Origin: Asticcacaulis sp. AC466
GTDB taxonomy: Bacteria; Pseudomonadota; Alphaproteobacteria; Caulobacterales; Caulobacteraceae
Length of the DNA stretch: 64,000 nt
Assembly (NCBI RefSeq): GCF_000495815.1
Contig: NZ_AWGE01000005.1
Span: 310,001-374,000, forward strand
Direction of reading: 5' to 3'
Positions 33,778-43,227 of the stretch are shown here, one piece after another. A program made the translations under genes and the position numbers. The notes beneath the pieces are model-generated. The model searched no databases and was not told where the DNA came from. It was given only the letters and a program-made list of their open reading frames with translations. Position 1 is the first letter of the stretch. Each line of letters begins with the position of its first letter.

Positions 33778-36700
33778 CTATGTGTTCGGCGTGGATGTGG
33801 CGCTGCGTGGTTGACGAAATTTCCAGATCATGGCCGGCAGCACCAGAAGGCTCATAAGGGTCGAGGTAATCAGGCCGCCCAGGATCACAATGGCCATAGG
33901 CCCTTGGATTTCCCGGCCTGCCTGACCGGTGCCGAACGCCAAGGGCAGCAGACCCAAGGCCGTAACCAGTGCGGTCATCAAGATGGGCGTGACCCGTTCC
34001 TGGGTCGCACGCACGACCGTTTGCAACGACCAGTCATGACCCTCCTCAATCAGTTGCTGGACATGGGCCAGAAGCAGGATGGCATTGCGGGCGGCTACAC
34101 CGATGAGGGTCACGAATCCGACCAGAGAACCCAGCGACAGACTGGCACCGGTCAAGGCGACGGCGGCCACGCCGCCGACCAGGGCGAATGGCGCCGAAGC
34201 GACGATAAGGGCGACCGCGCGGGTGCTGCCGAACGCCAGGGTGAGAAGGGCGATGATCCCTACGATCGCCACGGCGGTGTTCAACAGCAATTCGTTGCGG
34301 GCGGCATTTGCGTCGTCCGCGACGCTGACATATTCGACATAGACGCCTGGCGGTAGTTTGACATGCGCCTCTATCGCGCGCTGAGCAGCCTGGGTAACGG
34401 CGGCGACGTCCGCCGGGGCCGGATTGGCCGTGACCGTCTCAACCAGCCGGCCGCCGTTGTGTGAGATGATAGTCCGGCTTTCCCCCAGCGTGACCTGGGC
34501 AATATCACCCAGGTGGGCGACCGATCCATCAGGCCCGCGCACCAGCAACTGGGCGACGCCTTCCGGGCTCTGGCGCAATTCGTTGGGCAGGGTGACGGCG
34601 ACATCGAGCACCCGGTCATTGCGGTAAATCTGAGCGGCGGTTGCGCCTTCGTAGGCGCTTTGCACCGCCCCCAGGATATCCACCGGCGTCAGACCGCGTT
34701 GCGCCGCCGCAGCGCGGTCGATATCGATATGCACGCTGGGTGTTGACGGCGGGGTCTGGACCTTGACGTCGCCGGCTGCCTTGAGTTTGGACAATTCGCT
34801 GGATACCTGTGTGGCGGTCGCGGCCAGCGTGTCGGCGTCGCCGCCATATAGATTGACGGCCAGGGCTGCGGTTTCACCCGTCAGGGATTCACCGATACGG
34901 TCACCCAGAAAGGTGAGGACTTCGGTTTCCAGACCGGGATAGCCGTCAAGCACGGTATGTATCTTGGCTTCGATCTCATCCTGCTTCCGACCGGACAGGT
35001 GCGGCTTCAATTCGACGTGGAACTCGCTTTTTTCCGGCCCCCAGGTATCTTCGCCGCCTTCTGAACGGCCGATCTGCTGTTCGACCGACGCGATGCCGTC
35101 GATGGCCAATAGATCCTGCGAAATGGACTCGCCGTAGCGTCGCATGACCGACAATGAGGTGCCGGGATGCGCAGATACGCCCAGCACGAAATGACCTTCC
35201 TTGAAGGCGGGCAACAGTTCGCCGGAAAAGAAGAACATGCCGGCAATCGCGGCGGCGCTGACCAGGCCGGCGGCCGCGAACAGGACGCGCGGTCGGTCAC
35301 AAAGACGATACAGAACACTCGCATGCCAGGCCTTTAGCCGGACCAGTGCGCGCGGTTCTTTCGGAAGCTTGGTCTTTTGCAGGAAAAGCAGGCTGAGCGC
35401 GGGCGTCACGATAATGGCGACGGCCAGAGAAATCAGGGTCGACAGGATGAAAGCCAGGGCAAGCGGCGCGAAAAAGGCGCCCTGCAAGCCGTGCATCATC
35501 AACACCGGCACCAGGATCAGGGCGACGACGAGGGTCGCATAGATAACCGGTGAGCGCACTTCCAGTGACGCCCGCAGGATGGTGTCACTGACGCTGGCGC
35601 CTTCCGGCCGTTCCCGCAGGCGATGGACAATGTTTTCGACATCGATAACCGCGTCATCGACCACGACGCCCAGCGCCACCGCCAATCCGCCCAGGGTCAT
35701 GGTATTGATGCTGAGCCCCATGCGGTCCATCACCATCACGGTCGCCAGAAGCGACAGGGGGATGCTGACGAAGGAAATCAGAACGGTCTTCAGGTTACGC
35801 ATGAAGACAAACAGGATGACCGCAATCAGCACTGCACCGATCAGCAGGTCGTCCAGGATACCCGACAGGGCGGTCTCGATGAAGTTGGCCGGGCGATGGA
35901 GGTTGGCGGACATGGTGATGCCCTGCGATTTCAGGGCTGGCGCCATTTCGGCCAGGGCGGCCTCGACGTCGCGGGTGACTTTAAGGGTATTGGCGCCGTA
36001 CTGGCTGGACAGGGAAATCAGTACGCCCGGTTGCCCCACGATGACAGCGTCACCGAAGTCCGGGGCCGGCGCTTCGACGACCTCTGCCACGTCACCTATG
36101 TGGACGATGGCAGCCGGACCGTTTGCGGCCCCCGAAGCGGCGGCCAGTGGCGTTGCCGCGATGTCGGCGATGGTAGCGGCCTGTGCCTTGGGCTCGACCA
36201 GTATGCGTTGCTCGGACGTGTCGATGAAACCTCCACCACTCAGCGCGGTCGATGTTTGCGTAGCCTTGAACACATCGTCCAGGCTGAGGCCGCGCGCAGA
36301 CAAAGCTTCCGGATTGACGCGCACCTCGATGCGCCGGACGCTGCCGCCATAGACTGTGGCGCGGGCAACGCCCGGCACGGCCATCAGGCGTGGCCGCAAT
36401 TGCCACTGCACGAAATCACGCAACGCCTGCGGGTCCAGCTTTTCACTAACGAAACCGACCTTGAGCAGGTCCATGGTGGACGAGGTCAGAGGCGCCACCT
36501 TTGGCGCATTGGCCCCGGCGGGAAGGCTCGCGGCGGCTTCGTTCAATGCCTCGGCGACGATTTGGCGGGCGCGATACGGATCTGCGCCCGCCTTGAAGGT
36601 GACGTTGACCAGACTAAGTCCCTGGATGGACTGCGATCGGACGCTCTGCACGCCTGCCGCGCCGTTGATCGCCTGCTCGACCGGACGGGTGACAAGCTGT

Positions 36701-36885
36701 TCGACCTGATCGGCGGCCAAGCCCGGGGCTTCCGTCTGCACCTCGGCCTGGGCAGGCACAAAGTCGGGAAAGACGTCGTAATTGGCACGGGTGAGGGTGA
36801 AGCCACCGGCCACCAGCAGCAAACAAGCGGCCAGGGCGACGAGGCGGGCATGGGCGAGGCTCAACCGGACAAGCGAACTCAGCAT
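33778..36885 (-). CDS. heavy-metal-type RND efflux permease (CzcA/CusA-like)
   Basis: A 1035-residue inner-membrane proton-driven pump. N-terminal helix LVALAACLLLVAGGFTLTR, two large periplasmic loops, and 12 helices. The helix-4 motif GVVVDDAVIDVENIVHRLRE carries the acidic residues of the HME-RND subgroup, and the second repeat has GFVTLIGVAARNAILLLAHV. It forms a tripartite pump with the adaptor 4 nt upstream and the TolC-like protein before it. The metal is not decidable by eye. Confidence 0.92.
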   Translation of the reverse strand: MLSSLVRLSLAHARLVALAACLLLVAGGFTLTRANYDVFPDFVPAQAEVQTEAPGLAADQVEQLVTRPVEQAINGAAGVQSVRSQSIQGLSLVNVTFKAGADPYRARQIVAEALNEAAASLPAGANAPKVAPLTSSTMDLLKVGFVSEKLDPQALRDFVQWQLRPRLMAVPGVARATVYGGSVRRIEVRVNPEALSARGLSLDDVFKATQTSTALSGGGFIDTSEQRILVEPKAQAATIADIAATPLAAASGAANGPAAIVHIGDVAEVVEAPAPDFGDAVIVGQPGVLISLSSQYGANTLKVTRDVEAALAEMAPALKSQGITMSANLHRPANFIETALSGILDDLLIGAVLIAVILFVFMRNLKTVLISFVSIPLSLLATVMVMDRMGLSINTMTLGGLAVALGVVVDDAVIDVENIVHRLRERPEGASVSDTILRASLEVRSPVIYATLVVALILVPVLMMHGLQGAFFAPLALAFILSTLISLAVAIIVTPALSLLFLQKTKLPKEPRALVRLKAWHASVLYRLCDRPRVLFAAAGLVSAAAIAGMFFFSGELLPAFKEGHFVLGVSAHPGTSLSVMRRYGESISQDLLAIDGIASVEQQIGRSEGGEDTWGPEKSEFHVELKPHLSGRKQDEIEAKIHTVLDGYPGLETEVLTFLGDRIGESLTGETAALAVNLYGGDADTLAATATQVSSELSKLKAAGDVKVQTPPSTPSVHIDIDRAAAAQRGLTPVDILGAVQSAYEGATAAQIYRNDRVLDVAVTLPNELRQSPEGVAQLLVRGPDGSVAHLGDIAQVTLGESRTIISHNGGRLVETVTANPAPADVAAVTQAAQRAIEAHVKLPPGVYVEYVSVADDANAARNELLLNTAVAIVGIIALLTLAFGSTRAVALIVASAPFALVGGVAAVALTGASLSLGSLVGFVTLIGVAARNAILLLAHVQQLIEEGHDWSLQTVVRATQERVTPILMTALVTALGLLPLAFGTGQAGREIQGPMAIVILGGLITSTLMSLLVLPAMIWKFRQPRSATSTPNT

Positions 36886-36889
36886 GGGT

Positions 36890-37795
36890 CTACTCGTCTG
36901 CAGGACGGGAGGTGGCAGCGGTCAGCAGGGCGGAGGCGCCTTGCACGACCAGGGATTCGTTGGCGCTGAAGCCCGCGCTGACGATCAGGCCTTCGGGCGT
37001 GACGCGTGCCGGGGTGACGATACGCCGAACAAAGGTTTTCGGACCTGTTTTAACATAGGCATAGACCTTGCCGCCGCTGCGCAACAGCGCTGTGTTCGGG
37101 ATCAAAAGGCCAGTCGTGCCCCCGCCGCCGTATAACGACGCCTTCATGGTCAGGCCCGTGCTCAGGTAGGCGGCATCCGCGCCGCTGACCAATGTCATCA
37201 CGCCCGGCGATTGCAAGCGCGCGTCGGCGGTCCGGGCAATGCCGAGCACGCGGGCTTCTACCGACCCGATGGCGCCGAGATCAAGCGTCGCCGACCGGGC
37301 CCCTTTCAATCCTTGCCCGGAGGGCGTGTCGATCCGCACCAGCGCCGCCTTGCCGCTCGACAGGTCGCTACCTAATTGCCGCAGGGCCGTGTCCGACAGG
37401 CCCGCGAAATAGGTGCCCCATTCCAGTCCGACACGTTGTCTGAGCAAGGTCACCTTTGCCTGGTCGGCGCGTGCCTGGGCCTGGGCGGCTTCGGCCGCCT
37501 TCGCTGACACGCTGGCGTCGCGGGCCAGGGCCTGACTGCGGCTCGCCTCCGCCTGAGACGCGGTATAGGCCGATTGCGTGGTTGCCAGATCGCTCAGTAG
37601 GGTCAGAAGCGGGGTTGGGTCGGCAACGGACGCAAAGGCGCTGGTCGCATCGGAACTATGGGCGGGCTGAATGGGGGCGACACGGATCTGTAGCCGCGTC
37701 TGGGTCTTGCCGTCCAATTGTAGGGGCGTGTCTTGCGCCTGGACGGCGCCGGCGGCGAGCATCAGGGTAAGGGCAGCGGTGGTCAGCAATTTCAC
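36890..37795 (-). CDS. RND efflux periplasmic adaptor subunit
   Basis: A 301-residue exported protein: signal peptide (LLTTAALTLMLAAGAVQAQ), an alpha-helical hairpin rich in Ala/Gln (TASQAEASRSQALARDASVSAKAAEAAQAQARADQ, split by the eye into two arms near residues 65-120), then beta-barrel and membrane-proximal domains (ALVRIDTPSGQGLKG, LLIPNTALLRSGGKVYAYVK). It is shorter than classic CusB/CzcB adaptors and lacks an obvious lipoyl half before the hairpin. GTG start overlaps the stop of the upstream TolC-like gene (GTGA), so translation is coupled. Confidence 0.82.
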   Translation of the reverse strand: MKLLTTAALTLMLAAGAVQAQDTPLQLDGKTQTRLQIRVAPIQPAHSSDATSAFASVADPTPLLTLLSDLATTQSAYTASQAEASRSQALARDASVSAKAAEAAQAQARADQAKVTLLRQRVGLEWGTYFAGLSDTALRQLGSDLSSGKAALVRIDTPSGQGLKGARSATLDLGAIGSVEARVLGIARTADARLQSPGVMTLVSGADAAYLSTGLTMKASLYGGGGTTGLLIPNTALLRSGGKVYAYVKTGPKTFVRRIVTPARVTPEGLIVSAGFSANESLVVQGASALLTAATSRPADE

Positions 37796-39171
37796 TTGTG
37801 TACCTCGGTCGTCGCGGTCTCGGCCAGGATATCGGCCAATATAAGGGTATCGGTGGCGTCTAGGGATTGATGCAGGGCGTCTTCGAGTGCCAGGCGATCC
37901 ATGCGGGCGCTACGCTCGGCCTGCAAGGCGTTCAACTGCGCTTGGGTAGCGTTGATTTGCGCCAGCCTTACCTCGGTCGTATCGGATTCCCCGGCTGTGC
38001 GCATCCGTTCAGTCCTGGCCGCCATCTCGCGCGCGGCGGGCAGGTCGCTGTCGGCGACCGTACGCGCCGTGGCGAGGCTTGCGCCAAAGGCCGTGGCGGC
38101 CTGACGTGCGGTTGATCGCGTGCTGCGGACGACGGCTTCCAACGTTTTTCCCGCCGCCAGCCGAGTCGATTGCGCGGCGTTTATGGCGGCTCGATTTCCG
38201 TCTAGGGGTGGCAAGGTCAGGCTGAGCGCCAGAGGCAATTTGACCTGTCCGCGTTCCCAGGTATAGCCGGGTTGGATGTTAATGTCGGGATATTGGGCGG
38301 CGATCGCCTGACGCAGATCGTTTTCGGCAAGGTCGTAGTCGATGACGGCGGTCAGGACGTCGGCGCGGGCATATAAGGCGGCATCGATCCGCGTCGTCAC
38401 CTCGGACGCGTTGACCTCAGCCAGCGGTGACGGCGCAATCGCCGGCAAGCTTGCGGCGGTTGCCGGGTCCGTATCGAGAAGGTGAGCCAATGCGGCGATC
38501 GCCTGACTGTGGCGGGCCTGCGCCTGCGCCAGGGCCTGTCGCGCGCCCGAAACATCCAGGGCCGCCTGGGCGGCCAGGCCGCGAGCGTCTTCGCCTGCAT
38601 TGACGCGTGCCTGAAGCACGGCCAGATAGGCAGCGCGCTGATCGAGCAAAGAGTGTGCAATTCCGGCCTCACGGCCCGCCATGTCCACATTGACGACCGC
38701 TGTTTGGAACTGCTGCCGGACGCGCCACGCCGCCTCGGCAAGGGCATAGCGCGCCTTGACGACCGCCAGGTCGGCGGTGGTCAGGCGCGTCTGGCGACGG
38801 GCGCCTATGTCCAGTGGAATGCCGAGGGCACCGCCATAGAGCCAGGGCTTTTGCGGGTCTGCGTCCCTGGAATATTCCGCTGTGAGGGTCAGCGACAGGG
38901 CGGGCAGGTTGTGTGCCGATTTTTGAGCCTGTTCCGCCGCATGTAAAGCCGCGCGCTCGGCGGCTAGGGTCGGATCATGGCTTAAGGCAAAGCGCAAAAG
39001 GGTAGGTCTGTCGGCATCGGTGGGGAAATCGCTGAGGCCCGTGCGCGGTTGACCAAGCGTTTTTATGTTCAGCGGGGCCGGCTGATACGAAGCGCATCCC
39101 GCCAGGATCGAGCCTGAAATAGCCAGATAAAGACCCAGAGCAAGCGGCTGGAAACGAACAGTCGGGAACAT
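37792..39171 (-). CDS. TolC-family outer-membrane efflux lipoprotein
   Basis: A 459-residue outer-membrane channel subunit. The signal peptide ends in lipobox ILAGC with Cys 26. The two-repeat TolC pattern shows in LRFALSHDPTLAAERAALHAAEQAQKSA-type helices and in ALYARADVLTAVIDYDLAENDLRQAIAAQYPDI. First gene of the RND operon. Start ATG 39171 (an in-frame start at 39186 precedes it). An 11-bp-period direct repeat lies 42 nt upstream at 39213, near the 3' end of the histidine kinase gene. Confidence 0.88.
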   Translation of the reverse strand: MFPTVRFQPLALGLYLAISGSILAGCASYQPAPLNIKTLGQPRTGLSDFPTDADRPTLLRFALSHDPTLAAERAALHAAEQAQKSAHNLPALSLTLTAEYSRDADPQKPWLYGGALGIPLDIGARRQTRLTTADLAVVKARYALAEAAWRVRQQFQTAVVNVDMAGREAGIAHSLLDQRAAYLAVLQARVNAGEDARGLAAQAALDVSGARQALAQAQARHSQAIAALAHLLDTDPATAASLPAIAPSPLAEVNASEVTTRIDAALYARADVLTAVIDYDLAENDLRQAIAAQYPDINIQPGYTWERGQVKLPLALSLTLPPLDGNRAAINAAQSTRLAAGKTLEAVVRSTRSTARQAATAFGASLATARTVADSDLPAAREMAARTERMRTAGESDTTEVRLAQINATQAQLNALQAERSARMDRLALEDALHQSLDATDTLILADILAETATTEVHK

Positions 39172-39212
39172 GCAGGGGCCTTTCAAACGCCAAAAAGCTT
39201 TACCGGGCTAAG

Positions 39213-39233
39213 CTGAAGCGAAACTGAAATGCC
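39213..39233. promoter_or_regulatory. CTGAA direct repeat (OmpR-type box) before the RND operon
   Basis: CTGAA occurs at 39213-39217 and 39224-39228, period 11 bp, in the 77-bp gap between histidine kinase and TolC-like genes. The surrounding bases (CTGAAG-N-GAAACTGAA-NN-GCC) are the same at 41825-41845. Tandem half-sites one helical turn apart are typical of OmpR/PhoB-family response regulators such as the one encoded at 40613. Confidence 0.6.
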
Positions 39234-39248
39234 TTTGGGTGGCACCGT

Positions 39249-40613
39249 TCATATTGTAAACTCGACCTTTACACCGAGTCCTACGCCACCGGCAGGTGTA
39301 AACAGGACTATATTCGCCCCTAGCAAGTCCCCCAGCGTCTTGACGATGGCCAGTCCCAGTCCGCTGCCGCTTTCGGTGCGCCCCTTCAGCCGATAGAAGC
39401 GGGTGAAAACCTGGGTGCGTTCGTTTTCGGGTATGCCCGGTCCCTGGTCGCATACGACGAGTGATGCGCCTTCCGGCGTGGCGGCCACGGTCAGCTCGAT
39501 ACTGCTGCCGTTGGGCGCGTACTTTATGGCATTGTCGACCAGATTGCCGATCAGGATGGCCAGCAGCGGCCGGTTCGATAGCGGGCTTGCCTCTTCGTCG
39601 CCGTTCAATGACAGTTCGATCGTTTTGGCCTTGGCTTTGGCGTAATGGTCCCTGATGACATCACCGGCGGCCTGGTAGAGATTGACGGGCACAGGCTGGA
39701 CTGGCGTGTGCCGCACCCGGGCTAAAATCAACAGTTGATCAAGAAGGCGTGCCGCCCGGTTCACCCCTTGGCTCAGGTCATCGAGCATAGGCTCACGTTC
39801 AGCGTCGTTGGTGGCGTTGCGCAGGACGTCCATCTGCACGACCAAGGCAGCCAGCGGTGTACGCAATTCATGCGCGGCGTTGTCGGTAAACAGGCGTTCC
39901 TGGGCAAGGGAGCGTTCCAGCTTGTCCAGCACCTGGTTGACGGATTCGGCGACGGGCGCGATTTCAGCCGGAAGCGTATCGTGGTCGACTCGCGACAAAT
40001 CGTCGGGCGATCGGCGGCGCACATCAGCAGCAAAGCGCGTCAGGTCCTTAAGTCCGAAGCGAATGCCCAGCCAGACCATCAGGAGAATGATCGGCAATAC
40101 CAGCAGCAAAGGCAGACAAAGGCCCCACACGACCCGGATGCTGACTTCGCGTCGCGCCGCAAGGCTTTCCGTCACCGCAACGGTAAGATCGCTTTCCGGC
40201 GCCCGGAATGTAAAGATGCGCCAGCCACCGGCCGCGGTTTTCAACTGGCTGAAACCTGTCGGCAGATGAGGCGTCAGTCCCGAAGGACCGCCTTCCGAGG
40301 CCAGCAGCAATTGCCCCTTGCGCCAGACGCGGTAGGTACGCCAACGCGCATAGTCGTCCAACGCTGCCTGGTCGCCGGTCGCCAGATGGGGATCATAGCG
40401 CCGGATGCGCATATCGCCGGCGGAACCGTCATTTCGGGCAATGATTGCCAATTGCTGGGCGGCGCTGATCAGTTGCGAGTCGTAAACTTCCGAAATTTCG
40501 TCCTGGGCGCTGAGATAGGCGATGATCCCGATCAGTCCGATGACCATCAGGAACGGTGCGGCGATGCCGACCAGCAATTGGAGGGTGAGGGAGGGGCGTC
40601 GCGTGTTCGGCAT
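39249..40613 (-). CDS. sensor histidine kinase (QseC/PmrB-like)
   Basis: A 454-residue inner-membrane kinase: helix 1 (LLVGIAAPFLMVIGLIGIIAYL), a periplasmic sensor of about 125 residues, helix 2 (LCLPLLLVLPIILLMVWLGI), HAMP linker, and HisKA with AAHELRTPLAALVVQ. HATPase boxes: N box LVDNAIKYAPNGS, G1 DQGPGIP, G2 GSGLGLAIVK. It phosphorylates the response regulator encoded immediately upstream (TGATG overlap). Proximity to a metal-type RND operon and VIT1 gene suggests metal or envelope stress as the signal, by inference. Confidence 0.92.
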   Translation of the reverse strand: MPNTRRPSLTLQLLVGIAAPFLMVIGLIGIIAYLSAQDEISEVYDSQLISAAQQLAIIARNDGSAGDMRIRRYDPHLATGDQAALDDYARWRTYRVWRKGQLLLASEGGPSGLTPHLPTGFSQLKTAAGGWRIFTFRAPESDLTVAVTESLAARREVSIRVVWGLCLPLLLVLPIILLMVWLGIRFGLKDLTRFAADVRRRSPDDLSRVDHDTLPAEIAPVAESVNQVLDKLERSLAQERLFTDNAAHELRTPLAALVVQMDVLRNATNDAEREPMLDDLSQGVNRAARLLDQLLILARVRHTPVQPVPVNLYQAAGDVIRDHYAKAKAKTIELSLNGDEEASPLSNRPLLAILIGNLVDNAIKYAPNGSSIELTVAATPEGASLVVCDQGPGIPENERTQVFTRFYRLKGRTESGSGLGLAIVKTLGDLLGANIVLFTPAGGVGLGVKVEFTI

Positions 40614-41266
40614 CACGGATTGACCACGTAGCCAACGCCACGGATAGTGGTGATCAGGTCGCGTCCGATCTTCTTGCGCAAGGTGTAGATGGCGGCCTCT
40701 ATGGTGTTGCTTTCGTAGTCGCCGTCCCAGCTATAAATTTGCGCCTCTATATCGCTTTTACTCAGAATGCGCCCTGTCCGCGCCGTCAATAGCTCGAGAA
40801 TCTGGAATTCACGCGCGGTCAGTTTTAACCATTCGCCCGCCTTGCGCACCGTTCGTGCGCCCGTGTCTATTTCGATGTCGCCCAGAACGATAATAGACTG
40901 GGAGCGCCCCTGACTGCGCCGGTGTACTGCGCGCAGCCGCGCCAGCAGCTCGGACAGGGCGAAGGGCTTGACGATATAGTCATCGGCGCCGAGGTCCAGG
41001 CCTTCGATGCGGGCGTCCAGCCCGTCGCGGGCGGTCATTATGATCACAGGCAGGTCGGAGGTCCGGCGCAAGGCCTTGAGAAGCTCAAGCCCCGACATGC
41101 CCGGCAGGTTTATATCGAGGATGACCGCCGCATAGCTATTGGCCTTGATCGCGTCGTCGGCGCTTTCGCCATCTGTGAGCCAGTCAGGCGTATAACCGGC
41201 CTGAACGAGACCCGTAGACAGGGCCTTGCCCAGCATTGCATCATCTTCGACGAGCAGAACACGCAT
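40613..41266 (-). CDS. OmpR/PhoB-family response regulator
   Basis: A 217-residue regulator: receiver domain with acidic pocket EDD at 7-9, phospho-acceptor Asp 51 (VILDINLPGMSG) and Lys 100 (YIVKPF), then a winged-helix domain (LTAREFQILELLTARTGRILSK, ESNTIEAAIYTLRKKIG). ATG 41266 overlaps the stop of the EamA gene (TGATG), and its own stop overlaps the kinase start. Probable binding sites are the CTGAA direct repeats at 39213 and 41825. Confidence 0.94.
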   Translation of the reverse strand: MRVLLVEDDAMLGKALSTGLVQAGYTPDWLTDGESADDAIKANSYAAVILDINLPGMSGLELLKALRRTSDLPVIIMTARDGLDARIEGLDLGADDYIVKPFALSELLARLRAVHRRSQGRSQSIIVLGDIEIDTGARTVRKAGEWLKLTAREFQILELLTARTGRILSKSDIEAQIYSWDGDYESNTIEAAIYTLRKKIGRDLITTIRGVGYVVNP

Positions 41267-41706
41267 CAGGCCGTCCGCCACGCGACCAGAATAGCGCCAC
41301 CGGCGATCATGGCGACGCCCAGCCAGTTCGGCACACTGAGCTTTTCACCCAGGAACAGGACGGCGAAGATGGCGACAAAGACGACGCTGAGTTTGTCGAT
41401 AGGGGCGACGCGCGATGCCTGTCCGAGCTTAAGCGCCCGAAAATAGCAGAACCACGACGCGCCGGTCGCGAGCCCCGACAAGACAAGAAACAGCCAGCTG
41501 CGGCCTGATATCGCCGATGGCGCTTGCCAGCTATTGGTGGCCAGGACGACGATACCCGCCGCCACGACGATTATGATGGTGCGAATGAAGGTCGCCAGGT
41601 TCGGATTGACCGCCTCAACACCAATCTTGGCAAAGATGGCGGTCAGGGCAGCGAAAGCCGCTGACAGAAGAGCCCAGAAGGGCCAGGTCAGACTCAGATT
41701 TTTCAT
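41266..41706 (-). CDS. EamA/DMT-family small membrane transporter
   Basis: A 146-residue membrane protein with five hydrophobic helices: a single EamA domain, half the size of usual ten-helix DMT exporters, so it probably works as a dimer. Motifs: WALLSAAFAALTAIFAKIGVEAVNPN, GASWFCYFRALKLGQASRVAPIDKLSVVFV, and LGEKLSVPNWLGVAMI. It leads the operon with the response regulator and kinase, an unusual arrangement suggesting a shared role in export under stress. Substrate unknown. Confidence 0.88.
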   Translation of the reverse strand: MKNLSLTWPFWALLSAAFAALTAIFAKIGVEAVNPNLATFIRTIIIVVAAGIVVLATNSWQAPSAISGRSWLFLVLSGLATGASWFCYFRALKLGQASRVAPIDKLSVVFVAIFAVLFLGEKLSVPNWLGVAMIAGGAILVAWRTA

Positions 41707-41824
41707 TCCAGACTTCCGGTTAAATCCCGGCGCGACTCTCGCGACATCTTAGTTGAGTCATAGCGCATGGCGTTGAGTGGCGCATGCGCTTTCTCACTTC
41801 CGAGCCTTGGGATAAAGGGGCGAC

Positions 41825-41845
41825 CTGAAGGGAAACTGAAGCGCC
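41825..41845. promoter_or_regulatory. CTGAA direct repeat (OmpR-type box) in the phosphatase/EamA divergent region
   Basis: CTGAA at 41825-41829 and 41836-41840, 11-bp period, with flanks nearly identical to the copy at 39213. It lies 119 nt before the EamA-response regulator-kinase operon (minus) and 55 nt before the phosphatase (plus), so it could control both and autoregulate the two-component system. Confidence 0.6.
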
Positions 41846-41900
41846 TGATATTAAACCGTCATATTCCTCTGCCATGCCTTACCTATCAAGGAGCTTTCCA

Positions 41901-42848
41901 ATGACAGACATGAAAACCGACCGCCGCGATGTACTGGCTGGCTTGACCGCAGCCGCTGGCTTGACCCTGTCAGGTCGGGCCCTGGCGAAAGACAACGACC
42001 TGTCTTTCCTGGTCGTTGGCGACTGGGGGCGTAACGGGACAGAGCACCAGGCCGATGTCGCGCGTCAAATGGACAGGGCGGCAAGTGAAACAAACAGCCG
42101 TTTCACGGTATCCGTCGGAGATAATTTCTACGACAACGGGGTGCAGTCGGTTGATGACCCGCTATGGAAAACCTCATTCGAAGACATCTATACCGGCCCC
42201 AATCTGCAAACTCCGTGGTATGTTGCCCTTGGCAATCACGATTATCGCGGCGTGCCGCAGGCGCAACTGGATTACGCCCGTACCAGTCCACGCTGGAAGA
42301 TGCCGTCGCGCTATTACAAGGTCTCCGGCCAGGACCACGGTTTTGGCGCCGCCGATGTCTTCGTGATCGATACGTCACCCTTGGTTCATGCCTACGCCAA
42401 CAAGCCGGGCAAGATCGGGGAGAACGTCAAGAGTCAGGACAGCGCCGCGCAACTGGCGTGGCTGGATCGCGAACTGGGAGCCTCCACTGCCCGCTGGAAG
42501 ATCGTCTTTGGGCATCACACCCTCTATTCCGGCGGCAGCGGACACGGTGACACGCCGGAAATGATCGAAAGGGTTTTGCCCATTTTGCAGGCGCACAAGG
42601 TGCCGGTTTACATCAATGGCCATGACCATGACCTGCAACACATCCGTCGCTCTGGTATCGACATCATCTGTTCCGGAGCGGGTTCGGAAGTCCGTCCGGT
42701 CAAGGCCGTCGAAGGCACGAAATTCTGCGCGGCGCAGTCGGGTTTCACCACGGTCACCGTATCTGAGGACGCCTTGACCTTCGCCTTCCGCAATTATCGC
42801 GGTGAAACCCTTTATCGCTCAAGCGTGTCCGCGCCTTTGAACGCTTAA
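41901..42848 (+). CDS. Tat-exported purple acid phosphatase-like metallophosphoesterase
   Basis: A 315-residue periplasmic phosphatase. The Tat signal is DRRDVLAGLTAAAGLTLSG. All five metallophosphoesterase blocks are present: VVGDWG, VGDNFYDNG, ALGNHDY, FGHHTLY and INGHDHDLQ. Size and motifs fit the small tartrate-resistant acid phosphatase type with an Fe-containing dinuclear centre. ATG 41901 has AAGGAG 7 nt upstream. A CTGAA direct repeat precedes it; no convincing PhoB box was seen. Confidence 0.92.
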   Translation: MTDMKTDRRDVLAGLTAAAGLTLSGRALAKDNDLSFLVVGDWGRNGTEHQADVARQMDRAASETNSRFTVSVGDNFYDNGVQSVDDPLWKTSFEDIYTGPNLQTPWYVALGNHDYRGVPQAQLDYARTSPRWKMPSRYYKVSGQDHGFGAADVFVIDTSPLVHAYANKPGKIGENVKSQDSAAQLAWLDRELGASTARWKIVFGHHTLYSGGSGHGDTPEMIERVLPILQAHKVPVYINGHDHDLQHIRRSGIDIICSGAGSEVRPVKAVEGTKFCAAQSGFTTVTVSEDALTFAFRNYRGETLYRSSVSAPLNA

Positions 42849-42863
42849 AGGACGGCTTAGGGC

Positions 42864-43211
42864 TCAGGGCAGTGCGGCGACCACGATGACTTCCACCAAA
42901 TAGTCGGGTGAGGCCAGCTTGACCTCACCTGTAGCGCGGGCCGGTGGATTGGCCGGGTCGATCCAGGCCTCCCAGACGCCGTTCATCGTGCCGAAATCGC
43001 CCATATCGGCCAGCCATATGGTGGCGCTTAATATACGGCTTTTGTTTGTGCCAGCCTGGGCGAGCAGGTCATCGACCTCTTTCAGGGCAAAGGCCGTCTG
43101 TTCGGCGACGGAGGTGGCGGGTTCTCCGACCTGACCGGCCAGATAGACGGTGCCGTTGTGGATGACGGCCTGGCTCATGCGGGCGCCGGGATCGATGCGG
43201 GTAATGGTCAT
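42864..43211 (-). CDS. ridA: RidA-family enamine/imine deaminase
   Basis: A 115-residue protein of the YjgF/YER057c/UK114 family, which hydrolyses reactive imines formed by amino-acid enzymes. Seen: MSQAVIHNGTVYLAGQVGE, and PPARATGEV with the Arg that binds the carboxylate. It lies 16 nt after D-amino acid dehydrogenase, whose reaction produces an imine, so a clean-up role is plausible. Last gene of the alr-dadA-ridA run. Confidence 0.92.
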   Translation of the reverse strand: MTITRIDPGARMSQAVIHNGTVYLAGQVGEPATSVAEQTAFALKEVDDLLAQAGTNKSRILSATIWLADMGDFGTMNGVWEAWIDPANPPARATGEVKLASPDYLVEVIVVAALP

Positions 43212-43227
43212 TTAGATCTCCTGAAGG

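Noticed and set aside
35623-36969. Long open frame (448 codons) on the plus strand opposite the RND permease and adaptor
   Set aside because: It is antisense to clearly conserved coding sequence; composition is that of a GC-rich shadow frame with no domain.
41846-41900. Possible PhoB box (CCGTCAT...) before the acid phosphatase
   Set aside because: The second half-site 11 bp on matches at only about three of seven positions.
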